This document shows positions 18,475 through 28,586 of a stretch of DNA of 64,000 nucleotides, piece by piece; position 1 is the stretch's first letter, and every line of letters starts with the position of its first letter. Under the pieces are notes generated by a model. The model saw only the letters and a program-made list of their open reading frames with translations, did not search any database and was not told where the DNA came from. A program made the position numbers and the translations under genes. This DNA is from CBFHWU01 sp965659665 (lineage in GTDB: Bacteria; Bacteroidota; Bacteroidia; Flavobacteriales; Flavobacteriaceae), in contig CBFHWU010000011.1 in NCBI GenBank assembly GCA_965659665.1, positions 4,013 to 68,012 on the forward strand. Reading direction: 5' to 3'.

Positions 18475-20958
18475 CTAATTGGAGCTAATTTTATTAAGAC
18501 TCTTATATTGTATTTGTCCTATTTCATCGGCCACAGTTGAAAAGATCACGGTGATTGTTTCATTGGGTTTTATGTCAAAGAAATTATCCGAAAATGTACC
18601 TTCCACATCAGTAAACAAATACACATCTTTTTGTAATACCTCTGATGTTAGTTTAATCGTAAATTGATTTTCTTGCTTTGTAATATTAAAATTAATATTT
18701 CCTGAAGAAAGGACTAAATTTTTTGGTCGGTCAAAATAATAATGAGCGGAATGTTCCCCAAACTGCACATCTAAAAAAGTGGAGTTAAGTCCTAAATCAA
18801 GATCACTTAACATAACGGTATTTACCACAACACTTGAATTTTCAGGAACATTAATTTTCTTATTTTGACTCCACAAAACGGTCCCTTCAAAATCTATAAT
18901 TTTCAACGTTAGGGTTTTATCAAATGGTGTTAGTTTATCATTAACAATATATACCTTAATGGTGTTTTCTTCTTTTTTAAAAGAAATCAGGACATCTTCA
19001 AATGCTCTTTTGGCATGATAGTGAAGGGCTTTCCAATTGCCAAAGTGATCAATACTGGACCAAGAAATTCCAGGCCAACAGTCATTTAATTGCCAATACA
19101 ATGTCCCCATGTTGTAGGGTTTGGCTCTCCTGTGTGCTTCTATTCCTTTGCGCATTCCATGAGCTTGAACAAGTTGACTCACATAAATATACTCCTCATC
19201 TGATGACGGAACGGGGAAATCTCTTTTCATGTATTCATCAATAAGTTGGAAACCACGATGATGTTTCTGATGAGATTGAATAGATTTTGTATTTAATTTT
19301 ATTTCCCCTGAGGGATTGATGTGTGCGATCATATTAGGGCTCGGATATGATTGAAAGCCAAATTCGCTCATAAATCGGGGAACATGTTCCTCAAAATGTT
19401 CAAAAGGATATCCATCGTGCCATACCCACCAATCATGAGCATCTCCCTCAAATTGATATTTCGGATTTCCGCGTCCGTATTTTGGAGAGCTTTCCCAATA
19501 TGGAATTTGTGTATGTTTTTTTACCGTTTGAGGAAGAATACTATCAAATAAACGTAGATAATTTTTCCAAATCTCTTCCTTTTGTGATACTGTTTTGCCT
19601 TCTTGCCAGCCCCATCGATGCCAACCCTCCGAGCTCTCATTATTACCACACCATAACACTATGCTTGGGTGGTTACGAAGTCGTTTGAGCTGATCTTCCG
19701 CTTCTTTTTGCACATTGTTTAAATAAGCCTTATCGCCTGGGTACATCGCACAAGCAAACATAAAATCCTGCCAAACAAGAATTCCTTTTTCATCGCACAA
19801 ATCATAAAAAATATCATGCTCATAAATACCCCCACCCCAAACACGTAACATATTCATGTTCGCATTCACAACATCTTCGAGTAATTCTTCATAGTCTTTT
19901 TTAAATACCTTATTTTGTAAGCTGTGCTGTGGTATATAATTAGCCCCTTTCATATACACCGCAACCCCATTGACATTAAAATAAAAGGACTGTCCAATGG
20001 AATCCTTATCAGTAATCAACGATATATTTCGAATTCCATGTTTTAAGGAAGTTTTGTCAATTAATTTGTTATTATTAAATAAAGAAATTTTAACATCGTA
20101 AAGGTGTGGATTTCCCATGTTATGAGGCCACCAAAATGTAGGGTGCTCAATGACAACTGGGATTTCAAATTGATGTTTAGATTTCCCTTTTGAAGTTTCA
20201 AGATGAAATACCTTTTGATCAGTTTCTACCTGTATTTTAATTGTTTTAGTGGGGGGGCTTGTTAGGGTGACAACAGCGATGAAACGCGCTTGATCTTCTG
20301 AATAGCGCTCCTTTTTTAAATACACATTATCAATACTGGTATGATCCCAAGCTTTTAAATACACCTTTTTCCAAATACCAGAGGTGTTTAAAACAGGCCC
20401 CCAATCCCAACCATATTGAAACTGTGCTTTTCGTGTGAATACACGATTACCTTCGGGGAGTGTATAGTCAAGTTGTTGTTTTGCTTTTTGTTCATGGATC
20501 TTTGTTGGATCAAAACGTATTTTTAAGGTGTTCTTCTCTTTAATCCAATTTTTTATTGGAATATTATAAGTCCTAAAAGCGTTATTTGTGGAAATTAAAG
20601 GATGATCATTTAATAGTACGCTTGCGTAAGTATCTAAACCTTCAAAATTAAGAGTGATGTTTTCTTTGTTCAGTATTTCAGGCGATGCTTTGAATGAAGT
20701 TGTGTATAGCCAAGTAGAATCCGATACCCATTGTACCTTTTTCTCATTTTCCCCTATAAAGGGATCTTCAATAAGCTTATTATCAATTAAATCTGAATAG
20801 ATATTACCCGGAACTTTTGCAGGATACCAGTTGTTTTGGTTCTCAGCACTAAATGACCAATTTTTGTTTATTTCATAAATCAAAGGGATTTGGCTGGTGG
20901 GTTGGCAGCTTGTAAAAAACACCAATATGGTTGTTGTAAATAAGACTAAATTACGCAT
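18475..20958 (-). CDS. GH2 beta-mannosidase lipoprotein
   Basis: An 827-residue GH2 enzyme with a lipobox-like start (LVFFTSC at 12-18). The sugar-binding domain has YPAKVPGNIYSDLIDNKLIEDPF, the beta-mannosidase pattern. A barrel follows with MNMLRVWGGGIYEHDIFYDLCDEKGILVWQDFMFACAMYPGD (about 360-400). The acid/base lies in NHPSIVLWCGNNESSEGW and the nucleophile in RFMSEFGFQSYPS. The family hydrolyses terminal beta-mannose, here presumably the core Man-beta-GlcNAc of N-glycans or beta-manno-oligosaccharides. Its start overlaps the end of cutC by 8 bases, so the two are translationally coupled. Confidence 0.93.
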   Translation of the reverse strand: MRNLVLFTTTILVFFTSCQPTSQIPLIYEINKNWSFSAENQNNWYPAKVPGNIYSDLIDNKLIEDPFIGENEKKVQWVSDSTWLYTTSFKASPEILNKENITLNFEGLDTYASVLLNDHPLISTNNAFRTYNIPIKNWIKEKNTLKIRFDPTKIHEQKAKQQLDYTLPEGNRVFTRKAQFQYGWDWGPVLNTSGIWKKVYLKAWDHTSIDNVYLKKERYSEDQARFIAVVTLTSPPTKTIKIQVETDQKVFHLETSKGKSKHQFEIPVVIEHPTFWWPHNMGNPHLYDVKISLFNNNKLIDKTSLKHGIRNISLITDKDSIGQSFYFNVNGVAVYMKGANYIPQHSLQNKVFKKDYEELLEDVVNANMNMLRVWGGGIYEHDIFYDLCDEKGILVWQDFMFACAMYPGDKAYLNNVQKEAEDQLKRLRNHPSIVLWCGNNESSEGWHRWGWQEGKTVSQKEEIWKNYLRLFDSILPQTVKKHTQIPYWESSPKYGRGNPKYQFEGDAHDWWVWHDGYPFEHFEEHVPRFMSEFGFQSYPSPNMIAHINPSGEIKLNTKSIQSHQKHHRGFQLIDEYMKRDFPVPSSDEEYIYVSQLVQAHGMRKGIEAHRRAKPYNMGTLYWQLNDCWPGISWSSIDHFGNWKALHYHAKRAFEDVLISFKKEENTIKVYIVNDKLTPFDKTLTLKIIDFEGTVLWSQNKKINVPENSSVVVNTVMLSDLDLGLNSTFLDVQFGEHSAHYYFDRPKNLVLSSGNINFNITKQENQFTIKLTSEVLQKDVYLFTDVEGTFSDNFFDIKPNETITVIFSTVADEIGQIQYKSLNKISSN

Positions 20959-21670
20959 GAATGTTTAAGATTATTTGTTTAATAAGAGATTGACTAGAAA
21001 AACTTTGTTTAGTTTCATCAAAGTGTTTTTGTGAATTTAATGGGACCTTTACATGATTTTCTGTTAGGGTAAATTCAGATGCGGATAAATGAATTTCTTG
21101 AAATGATCCATTTTTAAACTCGTCGATATTATTCACATTTATGCCTGAGGCAGGGATAATAATGCCCTTATAAATTTGATTTAGTTTTTTTAGTAACTCC
21201 ATTCCTTTTACCGCATTAAGTTCTTGACCTGATGTCAGTATCCTTTCAACATTCAGCTTATCCAAAGATTTAGCTGTTTCCATTGGATTTTTTACCCAAT
21301 CAAAAGCTCTGTGGAAAGTGAATGACATGGGACGGGCTAGTGCTACCAGTTCTTTAGTGCGTTCCATGTCTAAAGTCCCATTTCGGTGTAAAACTCCAGA
21401 AACAATTCCTTTACACTTGAAATACTTACAAAGTTCAATATCGTGTTTCATGATATCAAATTCAGTTGGAGAATAACAAAAATCTCCACTTCTGGGACGA
21501 ATCAAGACATGGGTAGGGATAGTCAAATGGCTGGTCACTTTTTTGATCAATCCATACGATGGGGTTACTCCTCCAACTGCGAGTTCACTACAAAGTTCTA
21601 TTCTGTCTGCTCCTGCTTGTTGAGCATTCAGGGCCGATTGATAAGAATTTGCACAAATTTCAACTAACAT
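20951..21670 (-). CDS. cutC: CutC-family TIM-barrel protein
   Basis: A 239-residue cytoplasmic CutC protein: MLVEICANSYQSALNAQQAGADRIELCSELAVGGVTPSYG, then IRPRSGDFCYSPTEF, FHRAFDW and RILTSGQE, all conserved through the family. It was named for copper homeostasis, but the biochemical role is unclear and its fold is that of a metal or sugar-processing barrel. The 8-bp overlap with a beta-mannosidase argues for a role in glycan use here rather than copper handling. It is the first gene of this minus-strand operon, divergent from a FucP-like permease. Confidence 0.92.
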   Translation of the reverse strand: MLVEICANSYQSALNAQQAGADRIELCSELAVGGVTPSYGLIKKVTSHLTIPTHVLIRPRSGDFCYSPTEFDIMKHDIELCKYFKCKGIVSGVLHRNGTLDMERTKELVALARPMSFTFHRAFDWVKNPMETAKSLDKLNVERILTSGQELNAVKGMELLKKLNQIYKGIIIPASGINVNNIDEFKNGSFQEIHLSASEFTLTENHVKVPLNSQKHFDETKQSFSSQSLIKQIILNIHA

Positions 21671-21957
21671 TAATTGAGATTATGTTTAGTAGAATATATT
21701 AAATTTAATAGCATATTATCCACGCCATTTACTACATCCCTTTCAGGATTTTTTATTATATTTATTGGGATAAATTTATAGTTATTTCACTGTAAATCTT
21801 CTCATAAGATAACAGTTATAAATTTAATTAAATTAGACTATTAAAACAATTAATTTGCCGTAAAATGAGATGTTTTTTCGCCTTTTACCACGACACCATA
21901 ATGTCTGATTTTCTTTTTTTAGTTTAAATTAGATCACTCAACAACCATAATAATCTG

Positions 21958-23277
21958 ATGATACAAAATCAAAAATCATATCGAATAGCTTTTATATTTC
22001 TAACTTCATTATTTTTCTTATGGGGCTTCATCACCGTTTTAGTAGATAGTTTAATCCCTCGAATTCGAGACCTTTTTACGCTAACTTATTTTCAGGCAGG
22101 TCTTGTTCAATTTGCATTTTTTGGGGCCTATTTTATTCTTTCCATCCCTGCTGGGTTTTTACTCTCTAGAATCGGGTACAAAAAAGGAATTGTATTTGGG
22201 CTGATTACAATGGCTGTTGGTTGTTTTCTTTTTTATCCTGCTGCTTCTTTTCGAGAATTTAGTATTTTTTTATTGGCCTATTTTGTACTTGCTGGAGGAA
22301 TTACCATTTTGCAAGTAGCGGCTAACCCCTATGTGGCAGTTCTTGGTTCGGAACCTGGCGCCGCAAGTAGGCTTAATTTGTCTCAAGCATTTAATTCATT
22401 AGGAACTTCAATAGCTCCCATATTAGGGGCATCTTTTATTCTTAGTGAAAAAGTTAAATCTAAGGATGAAATTGCTGCAATGACACAATCAGCCAAAGAA
22501 CTATATTTGATTTCGGAAGCTGCTGCCGTCCAAACTCCCTTCATGAGTATTGCGGCTTTTGTTTTTCTATTGGCCTTTATCTTTTTATTTGTTCGACTTC
22601 CAAAAATGCTAAACGCATCTCCTAAAGGGAGCTATGGGGTGCTTTTACGAAAAAAATCTTTGATGTTTGGGGCGTTAGGCATTTTTATTTATGTAGGAGC
22701 CGAAGTTTCTATAGGCAGTTATTTAGTCAACTACTTTTATGATATGCAACTAACGACAGTAATCACACAAAATCAGTTTTTAACAAACATTGCCAGTACT
22801 TTATTGGGAAGTGACTTATCCAATGTCAGCGACTATGGAATTTTAGGCACTTTTGTTACTTTTTATTGGAGTGGCGCTATGATAGGCAGATTTATAGGGT
22901 CTTACTTGACTAATATTCTTCGACCTTCTTATGTGCTTTCATTTTTTGCTTTTGGGGCCATGCTCATGGTTTTCGTTTCTGCACAAACTTCAGGACTATT
23001 ATCTATGGTATCAATATTATCCGTAGGCTTATTTAACTCCATTATGTTCCCCACTATTTTTAGCTTATCGTTAGAAGGATTAGAGGATTTAAAACCTCAA
23101 GCGTCTGGAATTCTTTGTACCATGATTGTTGGGGGAGCTATTATTCCACCATTATACGGCTATATGACTGATTTGTTTGGTTTTAAATGGGCCTTAATGT
23201 TGTTAATCATTTGTTATTTATACATCTTTTTTTTCGGGAGATTACACAACAAAAAAAGACGTTTACAAAAAAAATAG
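21958..23277 (+). CDS. FucP-like MFS sugar permease
   Basis: A 439-residue inner-membrane transporter with about 12 helices. It shows the FucP-subfamily pattern: FFLWGFITVLVDSLIPRIRDLF near the start, the loop ILQVAANPYVAVLGSEPGAASRLNLSQAFNSLGTSIAP, and VGGAIIPPLYGYMTD near the end. Family members take up fucose, glucose, GlcNAc or mannose with protons. Its place in PUL1 suggests import of mannose or GlcNAc released in the periplasm; specificity is not readable. The start is the ATG at 21958. The 287-bp upstream region, shared with cutC, is AT-rich without a clear promoter. Confidence 0.9.
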   Translation: MIQNQKSYRIAFIFLTSLFFLWGFITVLVDSLIPRIRDLFTLTYFQAGLVQFAFFGAYFILSIPAGFLLSRIGYKKGIVFGLITMAVGCFLFYPAASFREFSIFLLAYFVLAGGITILQVAANPYVAVLGSEPGAASRLNLSQAFNSLGTSIAPILGASFILSEKVKSKDEIAAMTQSAKELYLISEAAAVQTPFMSIAAFVFLLAFIFLFVRLPKMLNASPKGSYGVLLRKKSLMFGALGIFIYVGAEVSIGSYLVNYFYDMQLTTVITQNQFLTNIASTLLGSDLSNVSDYGILGTFVTFYWSGAMIGRFIGSYLTNILRPSYVLSFFAFGAMLMVFVSAQTSGLLSMVSILSVGLFNSIMFPTIFSLSLEGLEDLKPQASGILCTMIVGGAIIPPLYGYMTDLFGFKWALMLLIICYLYIFFFGRLHNKKRRLQKK

Positions 23278-23306
23278 TGCTCAACGATATTAGTATTGTT
23301 AATATG

Positions 23307-25319
23307 TTACTCCTCAAGGGACAAGTGAAAAGTGGAAATAGGGATGTTTTTAGAGTTAACAATTACCCCTGTGGCAGTATCACTCCATGCATGTCTCACA
23401 TGTTTGGGGTGGCTTACTTTTGAGGACGATACAATTACCCTGCAATTATCTACTACTGCTGTGGCGGGATAAAAGTGCATACCGTCTTCTGAAATTTCTA
23501 ATTGAGCGGGAGTTGACTTGAGCATTGATAATTTATCATTTAAGCAATCAAATTCAACCACCAAACTGTTAGGGTTACGCTTTATTGAAATGGGCTTTGA
23601 TGCGTAATGTTTATCCTCAAGATTATACGTTTTCCCTAATGCTAAGTCGGCTAAACGGTTACCTACTTGTTCTTTTTGCGCAGGGTGTATGTTGGCTGGA
23701 TTTCCAATATCTAAAGTAACTACCATTCCTGTATGTGGAATCGAGCTTGATTTACGTTGTGCATTTCGTAAGGCTGGGGATAAATTATTCTTATAATCAA
23801 AGGGAGCTATTTGGACAAAGTAGAATGGGAATTCATACCCCCAATTGTTTCGCCAGTTTTTAATCATAGCGGCAAATGATTTTTCGTACTCATCTTCAAG
23901 ACCAACATTAGCTTCTCCCTGATACCAAATCGCCCCTGAAATAGTGTAAGGAATAAGAGGATGAATCATCCCATTATATAGTACTGTTGGGGAATAAGGG
24001 CTGAGTCTTTTGAGATTAGGTCGTTTTTCTGTGTAAGAAATATCTTCTCCTAGTCGATAGAATTTTCTTTCATATAATTCGGCAGTAGGAAACACTTTCC
24101 ACACACCTGATAATGAAAGACTATTCTCATTACTTTTTAGTAGAATTGGGGATCCTATAATGGCACTACCCTGGGTGTCTATAACCCGCATGGCCATAAC
24201 ATTCTTTCCTTGCTTTAGTATTCCTTTTGGGATAGAATAATTTTTTTCTTTGAAACTATTTGCTCCTAATGTTCCTCCCACAAAAGTACCGTTGATATAG
24301 GAGAGTTCCATATCGTCAACTACACCTAATTGAAGGGAGTAATCGTCTGATAGTTTTTCAATATTAAAAGTTTTTCGCAAAATAGCCGCTCCATCGAAAT
24401 CAGAGGTAATTTGGTTCTTAAAAACATTATTATAATCCCCTGGCAGTTCAAGTTCATTCCAATTACTGTCATCAAAATCTAATTTGATAAAATCTTGATC
24501 GTTGAAGGGTAATCTTTTCCATTTTTCAAGTTCAGTTTCAATCAAATTAGAGCTCGGAAATAAAGAAGGAGCCGAAAAATGGTCAAGGGGTTCTAACCAT
24601 TGTTCAAAAGCAATTATGTCCTGATTTAAACTTGGCAACTCACTAAAGAAATTCTTGAAAAGATTCGTTTTTTGTAGTGCATCATTTGCTATCCAAGACT
24701 CAACTGGTGTTCCTCCCCAGCTGCTGTGAATAATGCCGACGGGTACTCCTAATTCTTTGTGAATCTTTTTTGCAAAAAAATAAGCTGTTGCACTAAACTC
24801 GCCAACATATGACGTCTTGCTATCATCCCATGAACCCTCAGCGATCAGCTGAGGATTGACATTTATATTTCTTTCTACATTAAAAAAACGAATGTCATAA
24901 TTGGCTGCATTTTTTATTTCTTTATCAGCGTTTTCAATCAGCTCCTCTGGAGGCCATCCTTCTAATGGCATTTGCATATTACTTTGACCTGATGCCAGCC
25001 AAACTTCGCCCAAAACTACATTATTTATGTATTGACATGAACTTACATCACAAACCTTTAGTGTAAAGGGCTGACCAGAGTCAGGCATTGAAATGCTCAT
25101 ATTCCATGAACCGGTAGCATTTGAAGTTCCTGAAAATTTCCCCCATGGTAAATAAATACTTATTTCTGATTCAGGACTAGCAGTCCCCCAAAATTGTACC
25201 TCAGCATTTCGTTGCAGTACCATATTATCTGTAAATATAGGGGGTAAGCTTACGGTTTTGCTTGGCTGAATATTACATCCAATCAAAAGGATAAAAATAT
25301 ATGATTGAAACCTCATCAT
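23307..25319 (-). CDS. CE20-type sialate O-acetylesterase-like enzyme (SGNH fold)
   Basis: A 670-residue exported esterase with lipobox-like FILLIGC at the N-terminus. The nucleophile lies in GEVWLASGQSNMQMPLEGW (S113). An inserted GH2-like beta-sandwich (about 280-400; DDSNWNELELPGDYNNV and LQLGVVDDMELSYINGTFVGG) splits the SGNH domain. Catalytic elements later are GAIWYQGEANVG and a late TLDIGNPANIHPAQKEQVG with the D-x-x-H-type pair. The family removes acetyl groups from sialic acids or plant/algal glycans. It is 65 bp downstream of GH92 on the same strand and probably in one operon. One of three such genes in the window. Confidence 0.9.
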   Translation of the reverse strand: MMRFQSYIFILLIGCNIQPSKTVSLPPIFTDNMVLQRNAEVQFWGTASPESEISIYLPWGKFSGTSNATGSWNMSISMPDSGQPFTLKVCDVSSCQYINNVVLGEVWLASGQSNMQMPLEGWPPEELIENADKEIKNAANYDIRFFNVERNINVNPQLIAEGSWDDSKTSYVGEFSATAYFFAKKIHKELGVPVGIIHSSWGGTPVESWIANDALQKTNLFKNFFSELPSLNQDIIAFEQWLEPLDHFSAPSLFPSSNLIETELEKWKRLPFNDQDFIKLDFDDSNWNELELPGDYNNVFKNQITSDFDGAAILRKTFNIEKLSDDYSLQLGVVDDMELSYINGTFVGGTLGANSFKEKNYSIPKGILKQGKNVMAMRVIDTQGSAIIGSPILLKSNENSLSLSGVWKVFPTAELYERKFYRLGEDISYTEKRPNLKRLSPYSPTVLYNGMIHPLIPYTISGAIWYQGEANVGLEDEYEKSFAAMIKNWRNNWGYEFPFYFVQIAPFDYKNNLSPALRNAQRKSSSIPHTGMVVTLDIGNPANIHPAQKEQVGNRLADLALGKTYNLEDKHYASKPISIKRNPNSLVVEFDCLNDKLSMLKSTPAQLEISEDGMHFYPATAVVDNCRVIVSSSKVSHPKHVRHAWSDTATGVIVNSKNIPISTFHLSLEE

Positions 25320-25384
25320 GTTGTTTTTAATGTGCAGGCGATATCAGTATCAACATTGACATTTTGAAATAGCCGAAAGTTCGT

Positions 25385-28321
25385 TTAATAATCTACTTGA
25401 ATTTCATCAACAAAAATCCAGGTCCGACCGTCGTCGTATGTGCTCCCCAAATGCCAACTTGGAATCTTGCCGATTTTTTTTGCGATTATTTTTACATATT
25501 GATAAGGTTGGTCAAGTTTGCCAAATTCGATTGTTTTTATGTTAATATCGTCTAATTTTTCAATTTTCAGATCTTGTGCTCCTACCATTGAAAATGTTTT
25601 ACCGTCGTTGGAAACATAACATTCCACACGAGAGGGATAAAAAATCCACGGACTTTGGTTACTCAGAAAATTTACCGACACATTATTAATAGTTCTTGGC
25701 TTACTTAAATTTACGACTGCATGAACATCTTCGTCTAAATATCCTTGCCAAGTACCTGTTCGAAAATCTTCACTTCCCAAAACACCATCTATTAGCGCAT
25801 TATCTCCACCCGCATTGTATTGATTTGAATAAACTGTTTTTAATTCAATCTTTAGATCAGGATTTACTTTCCAGAAATCGGTTTGAATGGTGGCACTTGT
25901 TTTACCATCAACCACGGCATAGGTTTGAAGTTTAATATCATCTGTTATTGTAATGGGTGTCGTGTACTCTTTAAATGATGTTCCTTTTTTGGTCGAATAA
26001 TATATTGCCGCATCAGGTTGGATGCTTTTTAATACGATGTTAGTACGCTCCTTAAACGTTATATCGCCATCTGAAATATAGGGAGGTGCGGTAATCAAAA
26101 AATCATTGATTTGAGTAGAAGGAACAGAGCGATCTTCAGTTCCCCATTCCGTTTTTGTTTTACTCATATCAAAAACTAAGCTTCCTCCATTTACGATATC
26201 ACTATGCGAAAAATAAGAATTTTTAAGCGCCTCTCCATTGAGATTAACTGCTTTAACGTAAAGAGATTTTTCCCCGTTATTTGGCGCGCTTACCGTAAAT
26301 TTTTTTCCATTTTCAAGATTAATCGTAGCTGATTTGACAAGGGGTGATCCAATGATATATTCGTTTGAACCAGGAGTTACAGGATAAAAACCCAAAGCAC
26401 TGAATATATACCATGCACTCATCTGACCACAATCTTCATTTCCAGAAATTCCATCTGGAGCGTTATGGTAAAGGTCACTTAAAATACGCCGAACTTTCTC
26501 TTGTGTCTTGTGGGGTTTGTTCACGTAATTGTAAAGGTATGCCATGTGGTGACTTGGTTCGTTTCCGTGGGCATACTGTCCGATAAGACCTGTAATATCA
26601 GCTTGGTTTCTACCTGAAGTTTCAACTTCAGCAGAGAACAATTTGTCAAGCATTTCTTCGTAAGAATCTTTTCCGCCCATCAACGAAATATGTCCTGAAA
26701 TATCTTGCGGAGTATAAAAACTATATTGCCATGAATTGGCTTCAGTATAATTATAATTTACTTCGTATGGATCAAATGGAGCAAACCATTTGTTGCGAAA
26801 ACGTCCTCTCATAAACTTTGTTTTGGGGTCATATACATTTTTATAATATTGTGCACGCTGAATGTATTTTTGATAATCTTCATTTTCGCCAAGTTCCTTG
26901 GCCATGATGGCAATAGTCCAATCGTCATATGCATATTCAAGTGTTTTTGAGACAGATTCCGACTCGGTTTCGACAGGGATATAGCCCAAGGATTTATAAC
27001 TGGCTAATCCTAACTTGTCTTGGCTAGCTGAATGTTTCATTGCCGTAAATGCTTTGTCAACATCATAATCCCGTATCCCCTTCATGTAAGCATCTGCAAT
27101 AACAGGAACTGCGTGATACCCAATCATACAACCTGTATAATTTGCTGACAAATCCCAAATAGGCATGATACCTCCTTCTTCAAACTTATTTATAAATGTT
27201 TTGATAAAATCGTTTGTTCGATCTTGTTCAATAATCGTGTATAGTGGATGTGCGGCTCTGTAGGTGTCCCACAACGAAAATACAGTATAGTAGGTGGTTT
27301 CATTGTCCTGATGGATATTCATATCCATTCCTCTATACCTGCCGTCGACGTCCTGATAGAGGTTAGGTGCTAACATCGTGTGGTAAAGTGCAGTATAAAA
27401 ATTTACTTTGTCCGCGTTGTTGTAGGTTTCAACAACAATTTTATTTAATTGTTTTTCCCAGGTTTGGTCAGCTGCCTTTTGTGTATCCTCAAAGGACTTA
27501 TTGGATAGCTCTGTTTGTCTGTTTTTATAGGCTCCTTTTTCATCTACGGCAGATATTCCTATGCGAATTTCAAGCGTTTCAGATTCAGTAGGATCAAATT
27601 CAAAAGCTGCTTTTACTGAGTGTCCACTTAAATTTTCGTTCTCAAAACTTACCTGGGTATAGGGTCTTGAAAATTCTAGATTAAAAAACAAACGTTGATC
27701 TGTTGCCCATGCTTCTGAGAATCGGTATCCTGAAATCTGAGTACTGTCTAAGAGCTGCACTCCAGAATCCAAAACTTTATCGCGGTGATCAAGATCAAGA
27801 ATGACAACTTGTTTGCTCTCTTTTGGAAATTTATATCGATGAATACCACTTCGTTCAGTGACGGTTAATGACACTTCTATTTGGGTGTCATCCAAACGTA
27901 CATGGTAATATCCAGGTGTGGCAATCTCGTTGTCGTGTGAAAATGAAGATTTGTAGCCACTTTTTCCATCTGCACCATTATTAAAATTGACCTTGTTGGT
28001 TGGCATCAACAAAACATCTCCATAATCTGAAACACCTGTTCCAGAGAGGTGGGTATGCGAAAATCCATATATATGGTGATCCGAGTAGTGATATCCAGAA
28101 CAACCATCCCAGCCATCAAGCCGGGTATCAGGACTCAATTGCATCATCCCGAAAGGTAAAGTTGCTCCTGGATAGGTGTGACCGTGTCCACCTGTTCCGA
28201 TGAATGGGTTCACAAATGATGTTAGACTATTTTTGGTGTGATTACTCCTTTTGGTGTATTGTTCGGAACAACCATGTAAAAAGATTGCCAATACTATAAT
28301 AATGACCTTATTTTTTTTCAT
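25385..28321 (-). CDS. GH92 exo-alpha-mannosidase
   Basis: A 978-residue lipoprotein (IFLHGC). The N-terminal GH92 domain has FVNPFIGTGGHGHTYPGATLPFG (about 37-58) and GFSHTHLSGTG. The catalytic domain has HGNEPSHHMAYLYNY (about 585) and GNEDCGQMSAWYIFSALGFYPV (about 627), the conserved calcium-site and catalytic acid/base regions. The C-terminal 230 residues add a chitobiase-C-like beta domain and an F5/8-type (CBM32-like) domain (DALIDGVLGSEDFRTGTWQGY). The family comprises Ca2+-dependent inverting alpha-mannosidases. It starts the minus-strand operon with CE20. Its promoter carries the same element as SusC at identical spacing. Confidence 0.95.
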   Translation of the reverse strand: MKKNKVIIIVLAIFLHGCSEQYTKRSNHTKNSLTSFVNPFIGTGGHGHTYPGATLPFGMMQLSPDTRLDGWDGCSGYHYSDHHIYGFSHTHLSGTGVSDYGDVLLMPTNKVNFNNGADGKSGYKSSFSHDNEIATPGYYHVRLDDTQIEVSLTVTERSGIHRYKFPKESKQVVILDLDHRDKVLDSGVQLLDSTQISGYRFSEAWATDQRLFFNLEFSRPYTQVSFENENLSGHSVKAAFEFDPTESETLEIRIGISAVDEKGAYKNRQTELSNKSFEDTQKAADQTWEKQLNKIVVETYNNADKVNFYTALYHTMLAPNLYQDVDGRYRGMDMNIHQDNETTYYTVFSLWDTYRAAHPLYTIIEQDRTNDFIKTFINKFEEGGIMPIWDLSANYTGCMIGYHAVPVIADAYMKGIRDYDVDKAFTAMKHSASQDKLGLASYKSLGYIPVETESESVSKTLEYAYDDWTIAIMAKELGENEDYQKYIQRAQYYKNVYDPKTKFMRGRFRNKWFAPFDPYEVNYNYTEANSWQYSFYTPQDISGHISLMGGKDSYEEMLDKLFSAEVETSGRNQADITGLIGQYAHGNEPSHHMAYLYNYVNKPHKTQEKVRRILSDLYHNAPDGISGNEDCGQMSAWYIFSALGFYPVTPGSNEYIIGSPLVKSATINLENGKKFTVSAPNNGEKSLYVKAVNLNGEALKNSYFSHSDIVNGGSLVFDMSKTKTEWGTEDRSVPSTQINDFLITAPPYISDGDITFKERTNIVLKSIQPDAAIYYSTKKGTSFKEYTTPITITDDIKLQTYAVVDGKTSATIQTDFWKVNPDLKIELKTVYSNQYNAGGDNALIDGVLGSEDFRTGTWQGYLDEDVHAVVNLSKPRTINNVSVNFLSNQSPWIFYPSRVECYVSNDGKTFSMVGAQDLKIEKLDDINIKTIEFGKLDQPYQYVKIIAKKIGKIPSWHLGSTYDDGRTWIFVDEIQVDY

Positions 28322-28325
28322 ATTT

Positions 28326-28333
28326 CAAAATTA
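28326..28333 (-). promoter_or_regulatory. -7 element for the GH92-CE20 operon
   Basis: Read on the minus strand, TAATTTTG fits the Bacteroidota TAnnTTTG consensus. It lies 4 nt before the GH92 ATG and 34 nt after the shared 17-bp element. The very short leader is a caveat. Confidence 0.4.
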
Positions 28334-28367
28334 TACGCTTCACATCATCACAACTAAAAATCATATG

Positions 28368-28384
28368 CTGCATTTTGACTGCAA
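28368..28384 (-). promoter_or_regulatory. 17-bp activator-like element upstream of GH92
   Basis: On the minus strand it reads TTGCAGTCAAAATGCAG, one base different from the copy upstream of the PUL1 SusC gene (13503-13519). Both copies have TGCA boxes 11 bp apart and lie 34 nt before a TAnnTTTG element. Confidence 0.6.
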
Positions 28385-28586
28385 CACATTATAATCTGTT
28401 TAAAATTTCAAAATATTCACGTTTTTTAAAGTTTTAAACCAAACAACAATTAATCTCAGAGGATACAAAATTAATTTTTTTACATAAACCCCTTCAAATA
28501 TGTGCATATTTTTAAGTGTACATGCATCCATGACCATTTATCAACAGATATAAACAAATTAAAATCAATTAGTAAAACTTTCTAAC

